From: Motilimonas eburnea
GTDB taxonomy: Bacteria > Pseudomonadota > Gammaproteobacteria > Enterobacterales > CBDFNC01
Assembly (NCBI RefSeq): GCF_021295345.1
Contig: NZ_JAIMJB010000002.1
Location: forward strand, 300,259 to 364,258
Direction: 5' to 3'
DNA: 64,000 nt
Part shown: positions 39,981 to 49,196 of the stretch, one piece after another
Numbering within the stretch: the stretch's first letter is position 1
Layout: every line of letters begins with the position of its first letter
Position numbers and translations under genes: made by a program
Notes under the pieces: generated by a model
What the model saw: only the letters and a program-made list of their open reading frames with translations
Databases searched by the model: none
Told to the model about the DNA's origin: nothing

Positions 39981-41658
39981 GGAAACTGTCCCAAACCTTC
40001 AACACTTCTGGAGATTCACCTCCATGGATCAGAGCCTTTGAGCCTACCTTTACAAGTAGTGGCGCGGGTATGGAACGACCACACACTAAAGCTTCACCCG
40101 TAGATAAGCTCGGCAACTCATCCAAATCCGCTTTACTCACCATATCGGACGCCTTGGAGATAAATCGTTGGTCATCAGGGTTTTTCAGCCGCATGGTAAT
40201 TAATGTATTGCACTGAGAGGTAACGTCAGCATCAAGTTTGGAAGGACGTTGGCTCACGATGCCAAAGCCAACACCGAATTTACGGCCCTCACCAGCAATT
40301 TTCTTGATGATTCGGTGGCTCACAGCTTTACCACCAGCCGGAGCAAAATTATGACCCTCTTCGTAGATTAAGAAACTAGGACGTAACGGGTCGGTCTTGC
40401 TGGATGCTGCACGAAGGATCTCACTACTTAGCAAGCCACAAACAACCTGCTTAGCGGTATCGCTTAAGCCTTGCAGGTCGACAACAACCAAGCGGCCTTT
40501 TCGATTATTCGGGCGGCCGATCATTTGGTAAATATCGGTGGGTTCTTTCATGGTTGCTGAGTAGAAACTCTGAGCTTCATTCAAGATACGGCTTAGTTTC
40601 ATTGATGCAACAGCAGCGCTGCGACCATTCAAAGCCTTGGCCTCTGCTTCAGACAAGTCATCCCACTCTCGGATCTCTTCAATGCCATCGCCAAGAAAGT
40701 AGCGCAGGCGATTAATATCTCGAGGTTCGGAGCGATCGTTTTGTCGCCAGTAGCGAATTGCCACATCTAGCACGCGCTGCTGAGGCTCGGTTAATCCGGG
40801 TAGAATTTCAGAGATGTCATCCATCTCGAACCTATCGAACTGCAGGGCAAGCTGCTTATTTTTACCTGCATATTTATGCTTAAATGCTTCGTGTTGAGGA
40901 GAGTAGATCTGAATCCCTGCGTCAGCTTCTTGAAGCCGCTCAATCATAGTTTTAATCTGTGGCAACACCTTTTGGTCACGCACATCTTCGACGTCTTGAA
41001 GGTCAGAGCTAAAGTGAAGCTTTCCTTTAGCCAGGGCTCGGCCATACTCCCCGTGTGGGTCAAACACCACGACGGTTCCGTTATTGATGGCTACCAAACG
41101 TTCGATGATCCGGCCAACGGTATAAGACTTACCAGAACCGGTCATCGCCAGAATCGCCATATGCTCAGTAACCAGTTTGTTTACATCAAGGAACACGGGT
41201 ACCGTGTTTTCACCACGCTCGTAGCCAATCAAGTTCCCTAAATGTAGGCTGGTGTGTTCGTTAAATTCGTAAAAGTCAGCTAAGAACTGGAAGTCTACCG
41301 TCTCTACACGGGCTCCAGGGTCTAACGGCCGACGAGGAATTTTTATCTGACGAGATATCGGGTCCCGGTAACCAACGAGCTCTAAATTGGCGAACAGATT
41401 CTCACCAGTTACATTAGCACCCGGCAATAGCTCAAGCTCCGTTACACTATCTCCAAATCCTGAATTGAACAGCATATTGGAGCGATGGATTTTCATCACT
41501 CGCCCCAATACAGCTACAGCTGGCTCATCTTGTCTTTCACGGTGCATGATGCGCACAAACTCACCACGGCGAACAGAGAAAGAATCCTCCACCACCATGG
41601 TTAAATGGGCCGAATCTCCTGTGTTGCCGACCAGCTTTCCTAATATTTTGTGTTTCAT
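39973..41658 (-). CDS. HerA-family DNA-translocating ATPase
   Basis: The 561-residue protein has an N-terminal HAS-barrel-like region (RRGEFVRIMHRERQDEPAV) and a DUF87/HerA ATPase core. Walker A is MTGSGKSYT at about 172-180, VVFDPHGEYG follows, and Walker B is FLIYEEGHNF at about 430-439. Next come KIAGEGRKFGVGFGIVSQRP and the C-terminal SQCNTLITMRLKNPDD, all standard HerA motifs. HerA forms a hexameric DNA translocase that drives the NurA nuclease in end resection. The gene starts 2 bp after the NurA-like stop. Confidence 0.93.
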   Translation of the reverse strand: MKHKILGKLVGNTGDSAHLTMVVEDSFSVRRGEFVRIMHRERQDEPAVAVLGRVMKIHRSNMLFNSGFGDSVTELELLPGANVTGENLFANLELVGYRDPISRQIKIPRRPLDPGARVETVDFQFLADFYEFNEHTSLHLGNLIGYERGENTVPVFLDVNKLVTEHMAILAMTGSGKSYTVGRIIERLVAINNGTVVVFDPHGEYGRALAKGKLHFSSDLQDVEDVRDQKVLPQIKTMIERLQEADAGIQIYSPQHEAFKHKYAGKNKQLALQFDRFEMDDISEILPGLTEPQQRVLDVAIRYWRQNDRSEPRDINRLRYFLGDGIEEIREWDDLSEAEAKALNGRSAAVASMKLSRILNEAQSFYSATMKEPTDIYQMIGRPNNRKGRLVVVDLQGLSDTAKQVVCGLLSSEILRAASSKTDPLRPSFLIYEEGHNFAPAGGKAVSHRIIKKIAGEGRKFGVGFGIVSQRPSKLDADVTSQCNTLITMRLKNPDDQRFISKASDMVSKADLDELPSLSTGEALVCGRSIPAPLLVKVGSKALIHGGESPEVLKVWDSFRD

Positions 41659-41660
41659 TG

Positions 41661-42797
41661 TTATTCTTCCTCAAATAGTCCGGACAACCAGGTTTCTTCA
41701 ACTTCATTTTCTTTCATCGCCTGACTCAAACCCTGGCGATAGTATTGGGTAAATTGCTCGAGCATCTTGAGCTGCTGTTGCCCCAGTAATTGCGGTAACG
41801 GCGTGCTTTTTCTCTGGCCCTGCATATCCAGAACCATCAGTTTCCATGCTACCGCATCAAGAGTCTCGGCGCTCCAATCAGACTCTTCACCTGCCAGTTG
41901 AGCCATTTGAATTTCACTGCTTCTTCCTCCACGGAAATGAAAGCCAACCACACCGTGCTCAACAGACTCGGAAGGCTCCATACGCGCTCGGTTCTCTGTC
42001 ATTCGAAATGCCATGGTCCGAGTAAACGAGCCAAGTATCCCTTTGATAAAACGAAAATCCCCCACACCACTCAAACGCTCTTCCAGGTCTGTAAGTTGGT
42101 TCGCTTGAGTTTGATTGAAACCATCGGTCAGCAGGAGGTGCTTGCGGCCTTCCTCGGTTTTTAAGTCCTGCCGTGCAATGCTGACAATGGCGCTAAAGCG
42201 TTGCGCTAGAATACTGACTAACACCGGCCCTTGAGGATCCCAAGGGAATAGCTGGTTCCGATAGTTTTCCCAAAATGTAGCGATGGCTGTCCGCGTTATT
42301 TCGTATTCCTGCCAGTGCTTCACATTCCGCTTCAGTGGGATCATCTCTCGCGTAATAAACAGTGGCGTATCTAATAAAATAAGCTGTGAGGTTTGGCCAT
42401 TCTTCAACTGCCTTTCAACTAAGGCATAGGCCTGGCGCATCTCAACCAAATCAAGCCGTTTTCGCTGTGCTTCAAAGTCGATATCGTCCAGCTCTGCGAT
42501 AGAATCACTACCACGTGTGCTAACGCGATTCGCATCGATCAGCATATCGGTGCGCACGGCCGCCGAGGAATAAATGAACCCACCAAGCGCCTTCTTGATA
42601 CAAGAGTTGGTTGCTACACCAGAGACTGTCAGATCAATGGTGGCGGGGCGGTCGACTGCTTTTACCAGGCCAGCATCCCTGAATATTGGTGCTACAGACT
42701 CAATATCGCGGATCTGCTTAAGTAGGCGTCCTGCGCTACCAGGTAATCGAATTTGGCTTTCGACAGCGAGCGACTGAGCAAGGCTACTATCTCTCAT
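41661..42797 (-). CDS. NurA-like nuclease subunit (putative)
   Basis: The 378-residue protein immediately precedes herA. Its general layout fits the NurA domain: an N-terminal helix rich in SQIRLPGSAGRLLKQIRD, a strand-acid segment DRPATIDLTVSGVAT, and LILLDTPLFITREMIPL, resembling the second acidic motif of NurA. The canonical first motif (DGS/DGG) is not obvious, so catalytic competence is uncertain. NurA is a 5'-3' nuclease working with HerA. It overlaps the upstream gene by 4 bp. An alternative is a HerA-specific adaptor of unrelated fold. Confidence 0.6.
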   Translation of the reverse strand: MRDSSLAQSLAVESQIRLPGSAGRLLKQIRDIESVAPIFRDAGLVKAVDRPATIDLTVSGVATNSCIKKALGGFIYSSAAVRTDMLIDANRVSTRGSDSIAELDDIDFEAQRKRLDLVEMRQAYALVERQLKNGQTSQLILLDTPLFITREMIPLKRNVKHWQEYEITRTAIATFWENYRNQLFPWDPQGPVLVSILAQRFSAIVSIARQDLKTEEGRKHLLLTDGFNQTQANQLTDLEERLSGVGDFRFIKGILGSFTRTMAFRMTENRARMEPSESVEHGVVGFHFRGGRSSEIQMAQLAGEESDWSAETLDAVAWKLMVLDMQGQRKSTPLPQLLGQQQLKMLEQFTQYYRQGLSQAMKENEVEETWLSGLFEEE

Positions 42798-43627
42798 AAA
42801 GGGGCCTCCTCTTTTAGGCGCTCCAGGTATGCTTCATAGGGCGATTCTTTCAAGACAATGACTCCTGTGTCGGTCAAACCTGCATCATCGATTAACCCCA
42901 ACACTTTCAGGCGTGCTATCCCTTCAATGATGTTGCTCTCAGGGATTGAGAAAAGTGATAGCGAGCCTTGAGCCAGGTCTGTAGATAGCTGATAAGCAGT
43001 ATTTATTCCCCATGCTTGCATACAGAGCAGCAGGGTGTAGTCGGTTGGCTCCAAAGTAACGTCTGTCGATGTTGACGCTTTTAAACCATCCTCAGAAGCG
43101 CTACCAGCTAATTCGAGTAGACCTTCTAACCAAGCTATCGTGTCATCAGCGTGGTCAAGTAATGAGATAGACCAAAGCGGAAGAGTGGTTATCGCAAATA
43201 CACCGGTCCCATTGTGCTGCTTAATAAAGCGCGTGTTTACCGAGTAATCGGTCCATTGATGACCAAAACTGAGGTCGAAGTCTCCATCTTTTCCAGCGAT
43301 GCTTAAAGTCACTTCTGAGCTGGTGGTCGTTGGAATAACGCCATCATTTGAGCTGGCCATATCTTCACGATTGGCTATCTGCCAATCCAATCGCTCAAAC
43401 ACCTCACCCGACTTAAAGGGGGGAATCAACAGCAGTGCGCATCCCGGTTGGCATGCCCATTGCCACCATGTGGCTTGTTCTGTATTGGATCGCTCCTGGA
43501 ACTGTTGCCCATGCATCAACAGAAGCCCATTGGCTGGCAGTTCATCGGCAGGTTGCGCATTCAACTGGGAGATGAAAAAGCGCCCATGACGATGATTAGC
43601 GAGATTGGACTCTAGATAAAGATTCAT
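42794..43627 (-). CDS. Unknown protein of the defence operon (277 aa)
   Basis: Not recognised. It begins MNLYLESNLANHRHGRFFIS. Its middle is rich in Trp and acidic residues, and it ends with a helical segment that could be a winged helix (IEGIARLKVLGLIDDAGLTD followed by TGVIVLKES). This end resembles a small transcription-factor or recruitment domain. It overlaps both neighbours by 4 bp (ATGA type), so its level is coupled to the large ATPase and the NurA-like protein. It is probably a structural or loading subunit of the HerA-NurA branch, which is inference from position. Confidence 0.55.
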   Translation of the reverse strand: MNLYLESNLANHRHGRFFISQLNAQPADELPANGLLLMHGQQFQERSNTEQATWWQWACQPGCALLLIPPFKSGEVFERLDWQIANREDMASSNDGVIPTTTSSEVTLSIAGKDGDFDLSFGHQWTDYSVNTRFIKQHNGTGVFAITTLPLWSISLLDHADDTIAWLEGLLELAGSASEDGLKASTSTDVTLEPTDYTLLLCMQAWGINTAYQLSTDLAQGSLSLFSIPESNIIEGIARLKVLGLIDDAGLTDTGVIVLKESPYEAYLERLKEEAPL

Positions 43628-46600
43628 CCTTCTCCCCCGAATGCTATCTGAACTCGAAGGATGCCTTTGTCAACTAAGGCCTGCTGCTCTTTCGCGGTCA
43701 ATGATGGTTGCTGGTTCTGAGTGAGAGCCTGGGCAACTTCACACCAGCGTGAAAAATTGATGTCGGTTCCCTGTAACAGAGTTTTAGCACGGTTTTGCCA
43801 AAGTTGATTGCGTAGATCAAGCTCGACGTTAAGGTCATGCAAGGCATAGCCCTGAATGTCGTGTTCCGTCAGCGGTTCAATCTTCTCCTCAGCCATTGCA
43901 TGTAATAAGGGATTGATAAGCGGCCGTAATTCGGTATTGATTTTATCAAGCTGCTCGTTGCGGTAACGATCAATCGTGTTTTCAAAGTCACGTCGCAGTT
44001 TACCGCCCAATGCCGTAAGCTGTTGCTGGATAGCTTTTAGTAGCTGGTCCGGTACATCTTTAATGGCAGCAAATTGGCCACGATGTGATTGATCAACATA
44101 ACGACTACGAAGTGAGTCTACCTGTTCATCCATACCATCGAAGCTATCCTTAATAAGGACAAGCTGGGTTTGTAACTTGAGAAGATCACTTGGGTGTTCT
44201 GGCTCAGGGTAATCTGCTGGCAGTTCATCACCAAGCTTATCCAGAGCCCGTCGAATACGTGCGTCTATGTCACTAACAGTTCCCACAGTCGTTTGGTACT
44301 GCTGTAGAAACTGGCGATAGGTCTGAAATATGTAGCCGTTGATCTCTTCAGGCGCTTTCACTGCGCCGCTCTGCAAGTCGTAACCCACTTCTTGGGCGAG
44401 TTGTTCCATCCGCTCTGAAGCTTTGTCTAATTTCAACTTGCGCAGGTAATGCAATAAGGTATCAGAGCTACCCGAAGATTCTTTTTTCTGTGTCTGTGTA
44501 GCACTACCGCCCTCTAATGCCCCATCGAGTATGTTGGCGATGGTTCGCAAAGACAGTGTAAAAATCCGGCGCGGGAATGGCGCTTCTGAGTTCGGGTCCG
44601 CCTCAATTTCCCCAAGAAGAAAATCTACGCGCTGGCGTATGGCGTCAGCCCAGCTTTGAACCTTTTCGGCGAACAAGCGTGCCTGCTCAATGCGGCTGTA
44701 GAGTGACGTATGCTGATCTTCTAAGGAAATGTTACGGGTATTCTCTAGCGTCACCTTAGGTAAGGGGTGCGGATAGACTTTGCCTAACTCTCTCAATATC
44801 AGAGAGCGTCGCTTCAGTATTTCAGGTAACGCAATAACGGTCTCTTCCAATACACCATTGAGCGTTTCTTCCTGAAGCTTAAGATCATTAAAAGTATTGG
44901 AAGTGCGTTTTAACGCATCAAGTGCTTCGGTAGTCTCGGTACCCTGTGGTGATTTGCCCTTGGGCGAGAACAGTTCGGAAATACGACCTTGTCCATAGAC
45001 CAGTGCCAACTGTTCAACAATGGCCGGGTATTCATCCACGCCATCGCCGGTCAACCAGTTATTGGCTTCAGTAATTGCACTTTCTAGTTCAGAGCGTGGC
45101 ACAGGTATGAAACGGGGTTTCTTCACTGTGGCATCTTCAATTTTCAGCAAGTTCAACTGAGAGCACCACCACATCCAGTCATCAAAGACGGTTTTTTCAC
45201 CCACTCCATTAGCTGACCATTGATAGCCCCAATACCAATGCTGCTTGGCCTTCTCAAGAGTCCACTGCTGCCCTTTCTTAGGGTCTGCGATTGCAGCCAG
45301 GAAAGGTGGTATTGTGGCTTGCGCGTCCGCTGGTTGGTCTAAATCGCGGAATAAGCCTGCGTGCTCATTATGACCATAGCCTTGCGCTGTTACCTTGCTA
45401 CTCACGGTTAGTCGACCAAACAAGCTGCTAACTTGCTCTGCATCTAAACCATGATCAGGCGTCAAACCATGCAAACCACCGAGAGAAGGCTGTTCGATGG
45501 CCAATAGCTTCCATGCCAGGAACAACATCTGGCGATCATCAGTACTGATTTTTGCTGAAGGTCTCAGTGGCCAGGCAATCAAGCCACGTTTGTTTAATCG
45601 CTCCCGCCATTGGTGGATACGCTGATAAGCAAAGTCACGAATGCCGTTGAGGCGCGCTTTGAATTTACTGGTAAATATCTCTTCCTTAAGAACTAAACCA
45701 CCACAGAAGCTTTTCTGTAAGCCAATGCGCTCCAAAACATCCACTTCACTGGTATTGAGGTGATAAAGCAAAATATTGTCTTTGAGCTTCTCTGCCTGTT
45801 CGTCATCTTGGCTAACGTACCAATCATTCACCGCCACCGAACCAGTAAAAGCCATTACCGGAATACGCCCTTCACTATCTGCGCTTACGCGGCCCACCAG
45901 CTCATTAAGTTGTTTAAGCTCTTTTACGTTGTTGACCCAGGCAAACCAAGCCTGGCCTTTGGGGTGCAATTTCAGGCCATCACAGAACTGCAGTCCACCC
46001 GTACCTGTCCGACCCGCTCCTCGCGGTGCCATCTGGATCGCTAGCTTTTCCTTATTGGGGTACGCAGTTTCGTTGTATTGCCACTGTCGGTCCAGCAGGC
46101 GGAATAGTCCCATCAAACGTGGCTGAGCGCGTTCCAGAGGGTTCTTGCTCCAGGCTAGGCCAGCCTTGTCCATTGCTTTTTCGTGCTCAGCGGCAAAATC
46201 TGGGTCACGGAAGATCATCGAGTTATGTTGCTGACTGCGATAACGCAGATCCAGCCGCAGCAACATCGCGACACTAGGGCCAATATGGGTACCCTGGTCA
46301 TCTTCCAGCTTGTGTTCTTCACCGATAAAGCGAGACCAGAGCGCATCAGCTGCAAACTCGGCGGCCGGGTGGTTGTAAAGCAAACTGACTAGCAGTTTGA
46401 ACTCGCTGCGTTGCAGTGGAATGAGTAAGCCATCGGCCGACATGCCTGTTTCTGCTACGGCAAAGGTTTTAAGGTTTTGTAGCAGCGCTTTTAGGTTTAG
46501 CCCTTGATCGACACTCGGGTAAATCCACTCCTCTTTGTCACGCCGGAATTTTGCCGCGGTTAAGGCTTGGCGACAGTCTAGTTCCGACCACTCAACTTTG

Positions 46601-47928
46601 CGGTATAAGCTGACAATGCTGTCATCATATTCATTTTGAAGTGGCAGCAGCTCACTTATACGCGGATCAGCCCCAGAAAGTGATAGTGGCAACTGACCGA
46701 ACAATAGGTTGCGGGCGAGAGTTCTTAACCCGTGGTCTGAGGTTTTGATCCCCTCAATGGCATTAGCATCTAAAACATGATCGGCAACGCGACCAGAAGC
46801 GTCGAGTACGGCGTCGAACAGCTCGCCTACAGCAGGAAGGGCTTTGCCTGAATGAACGTAGCTTTCTAGCACGGTATCAACGTTTGCCATGATGACGTTG
46901 AACCAACCAAAGTTGGAGCCACTCATGGCGTAAGCAGCCTCTACCAGTCCGGCTGGATACTCAAAGCGCAGCTTACTTTCGTTACGAAGCTGCGCGACGT
47001 AGTCTGATACATCGGCAAAAGCGTTATGCTCCAATTCCACTAGCTCGAAACGTCGGGCGGTTGATTGGATCTCTCGTAGTTGCTGTCCCAGCAGTGGAGA
47101 GCAGAGTGCGACATAACGCAACCAAGGGAGTTTACGGCGAGGGTCTTCTTCTTTGATGGCTTTACCAATCAGTCGAATTGCCTGGCCGTCTAACTGCGAG
47201 GCTTCATCACGCTCCAGGCCGAAGGTGGCAGCTTCAGCCACGGTTTCCAGTTCGTCCAACACCACCAATACGTACTTAATGCCGAACTTACCTAGATAAG
47301 AGTAAGCCTGCTGTACCAAGTTGGTGACTAGCGTATCGTGGTAATACAAATCTTCGTCGCTGTGTCCCTTTTCTAGCTCCAATGCACCTGCGAGCGCTTC
47401 ATGGTCGAAACCTAGCGGTTCCAGGCGCTTGAGGGACTGTTTGGCGATCTCACTTTGGATGGAGTGGTCAAAGGCCTTAGTAGCTAGCGGCAGCAACGCT
47501 TTATACAGACCATAACCGAACCAGTTATCGGAGTTCTGAAACTCCGATGCTACCTGTGAGTAGCGGATATAGAGGCTCAAATACTCATCACGCATAGCCT
47601 CATCATCAAACAGTTGCGCTTCAACGAGAGTTCCCTGCTTATCGCGCACATACCAGCCTTTGGAACAATCGTTGATTTGAGCGACCAGCTCATGCCCCAA
47701 ACGCGACTTACCCTTACCCCACTCGCCTTCAACGGCAAACACGTGGGCAAAGTTGTCCTCGTCGTGGTCAACGGTTTTGACAAAGGTGCGGTAGCGATTA
47801 AAAAAAGTACTTTGGCCCACCAGCGGGTCGCGCGGAGGGTAGTCGGACACACCGGTAGCGGCCCAGCGATGCTCCTTGAGCGCCTTCGCGGCATAGTCAG
47901 CAATATTGGCTTCTTTTACTTCGTTCAT
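43624..47928 (-). CDS. Very large P-loop ATPase of the defence operon
   Basis: The 1434-residue protein has an N-terminal AAA/STAND-type ATPase: DPLVGQSTFFNRYRTFV, Walker A GEWGKGKSRLGHE (about 68-80) and Walker B YVLVVLDELETV (about 219-230). A long helical body follows, and the last 350 residues are rich in coiled-coil heptads (for example KASERMEQLAQEVG and RRALDKLGDELP). In size and layout it resembles the large ATPases BrxC/PglY of BREX systems, but I cannot assert homology. It could act as a hub that senses invading DNA. It is coupled by a 4-bp overlap to the next gene. Confidence 0.75.
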   Translation of the reverse strand: MNEVKEANIADYAAKALKEHRWAATGVSDYPPRDPLVGQSTFFNRYRTFVKTVDHDEDNFAHVFAVEGEWGKGKSRLGHELVAQINDCSKGWYVRDKQGTLVEAQLFDDEAMRDEYLSLYIRYSQVASEFQNSDNWFGYGLYKALLPLATKAFDHSIQSEIAKQSLKRLEPLGFDHEALAGALELEKGHSDEDLYYHDTLVTNLVQQAYSYLGKFGIKYVLVVLDELETVAEAATFGLERDEASQLDGQAIRLIGKAIKEEDPRRKLPWLRYVALCSPLLGQQLREIQSTARRFELVELEHNAFADVSDYVAQLRNESKLRFEYPAGLVEAAYAMSGSNFGWFNVIMANVDTVLESYVHSGKALPAVGELFDAVLDASGRVADHVLDANAIEGIKTSDHGLRTLARNLLFGQLPLSLSGADPRISELLPLQNEYDDSIVSLYRKVEWSELDCRQALTAAKFRRDKEEWIYPSVDQGLNLKALLQNLKTFAVAETGMSADGLLIPLQRSEFKLLVSLLYNHPAAEFAADALWSRFIGEEHKLEDDQGTHIGPSVAMLLRLDLRYRSQQHNSMIFRDPDFAAEHEKAMDKAGLAWSKNPLERAQPRLMGLFRLLDRQWQYNETAYPNKEKLAIQMAPRGAGRTGTGGLQFCDGLKLHPKGQAWFAWVNNVKELKQLNELVGRVSADSEGRIPVMAFTGSVAVNDWYVSQDDEQAEKLKDNILLYHLNTSEVDVLERIGLQKSFCGGLVLKEEIFTSKFKARLNGIRDFAYQRIHQWRERLNKRGLIAWPLRPSAKISTDDRQMLFLAWKLLAIEQPSLGGLHGLTPDHGLDAEQVSSLFGRLTVSSKVTAQGYGHNEHAGLFRDLDQPADAQATIPPFLAAIADPKKGQQWTLEKAKQHWYWGYQWSANGVGEKTVFDDWMWWCSQLNLLKIEDATVKKPRFIPVPRSELESAITEANNWLTGDGVDEYPAIVEQLALVYGQGRISELFSPKGKSPQGTETTEALDALKRTSNTFNDLKLQEETLNGVLEETVIALPEILKRRSLILRELGKVYPHPLPKVTLENTRNISLEDQHTSLYSRIEQARLFAEKVQSWADAIRQRVDFLLGEIEADPNSEAPFPRRIFTLSLRTIANILDGALEGGSATQTQKKESSGSSDTLLHYLRKLKLDKASERMEQLAQEVGYDLQSGAVKAPEEINGYIFQTYRQFLQQYQTTVGTVSDIDARIRRALDKLGDELPADYPEPEHPSDLLKLQTQLVLIKDSFDGMDEQVDSLRSRYVDQSHRGQFAAIKDVPDQLLKAIQQQLTALGGKLRRDFENTIDRYRNEQLDKINTELRPLINPLLHAMAEEKIEPLTEHDIQGYALHDLNVELDLRNQLWQNRAKTLLQGTDINFSRWCEVAQALTQNQQPSLTAKEQQALVDKGILRVQIAFGGEG

Positions 47929-47967
47929 TATCCATTCACTCCAAATTCAGCATCATTTGCCGCTGGC

Positions 47968-49182
47968 TCAAGCCGCACTGGCATCCATCGTGTCAACAAG
48001 TTTACCTCCTAGTGAGCTGCGATCATTGCGCCACTGCACCGCCTGACTGCGTATCGCTTGGCGTAATGGGCGGGCATAGCGAGAGAAACTCGGCTGTCCT
48101 TTGCGGCCAAAGCAAGCATCGGAAAAGTCAGGATGGATCCGGTAGTAACCTTGTTCCCCAGAAAGTCCCTCAACATAGCGCCAGACTTTGAGATTAAGCA
48201 GTTGGCTAATCACATTCGCCAGCCCGCTATTCAATTCGTCACTGGTAAGTCCAGCAGGAAAGATTCCCATATTTAGGCTGCTGAGGATCTTGCAAACAAA
48301 CTCACCTAAATGACCGCACAGCAACTCATCGCCATCACTACCCGCGACCAACACCTGTATCTCGGACGGGTTTTGCGGAGACTGTCCTGCTGGCAGTTCC
48401 AGTAGCAGTCCTCCAGCGGCTTCCACTTCCCAGATGTTTTGCTCATAAAGGATCAGCGATAGCAAGTAGGCCCAGGGGTTAGCCAAAACCCACTCCATAA
48501 CGGCCAGGTTCTGATCTTTTTCACTGAGTTGATTTAACTGGGTCGCCAAAGGTTGGGCACTAGCCCCGCTTAGCAGGTACTGAAACTCACTGGCTTTATG
48601 CCCCGGTTGCTGTATCAAGCGTCCGCGACACCAGTTGATATCGGGTCGCCCACCCAGCATATCGACGGCATCGATAGTCGATAGGGGTTGCTGTTGCCAC
48701 TGGTTAATTAAGCTGGCAGCTGCCAGTACGCGTACCAAAGCGGGTGTGGTTTGATTCTGCTCCACACCGGCCCCAAGCAGGTTTCGCTCCAGGGCCACAT
48801 ATTCCGTTGGTTGGAGCGTCGGCGCTCGCTTGTGCTCCAAGCATGCTGCGACCCAAGCAGCAGCCCCGTTAAGCTGACTCACCGAGCGGATTAACACTTG
48901 CTTGTCCGCCAGGGTACCTGCCTCATGACAGCGCGCCGCCATTATCTGGCACCAGGCAGTGCGTAGCTGTTCGTTGGTAGCTAATATGGCAGCCACCAAC
49001 TCTTGGTCGCTATTGAGTTGCTGTCGCACCTGCAATAAACGCTGGCTAATCACCCAGTTTTTACCGTTGGCACAAGGGTGCGCCAGCCCCGGGAGTAACT
49101 GGTTCAAGTCCTCACTAATGGCGAGGCAGGAGCCTTTCTCCAGAAGCTGGGTTAAGGGCCTAATTAGCGTTTCCAGTGGCAT
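47968..49182 (-). CDS. Unknown protein of the defence operon (404 aa)
   Basis: Not recognised. It is a largely helical, Leu/Gln-rich protein starting MPLETLIRPLTQLLEKGSCL. Its C-terminal third contains LNLKVWRYVEGLSGEQGYYR and HPDFSDACFGRKGQPSF, a possible winged-helix end. There are no Walker, methylase or nuclease motifs. It sits between the second S-like subunit (14-bp gap) and the large ATPase gene (39-bp gap), so it may connect the modification and ATPase parts of the system. It has several Cys residues without a clear zinc-binding spacing. Confidence 0.6.
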   Translation of the reverse strand: MPLETLIRPLTQLLEKGSCLAISEDLNQLLPGLAHPCANGKNWVISQRLLQVRQQLNSDQELVAAILATNEQLRTAWCQIMAARCHEAGTLADKQVLIRSVSQLNGAAAWVAACLEHKRAPTLQPTEYVALERNLLGAGVEQNQTTPALVRVLAAASLINQWQQQPLSTIDAVDMLGGRPDINWCRGRLIQQPGHKASEFQYLLSGASAQPLATQLNQLSEKDQNLAVMEWVLANPWAYLLSLILYEQNIWEVEAAGGLLLELPAGQSPQNPSEIQVLVAGSDGDELLCGHLGEFVCKILSSLNMGIFPAGLTSDELNSGLANVISQLLNLKVWRYVEGLSGEQGYYRIHPDFSDACFGRKGQPSFSRYARPLRQAIRSQAVQWRNDRSSLGGKLVDTMDASAA

Positions 49183-49196
49183 TGCAACACTCCTTG

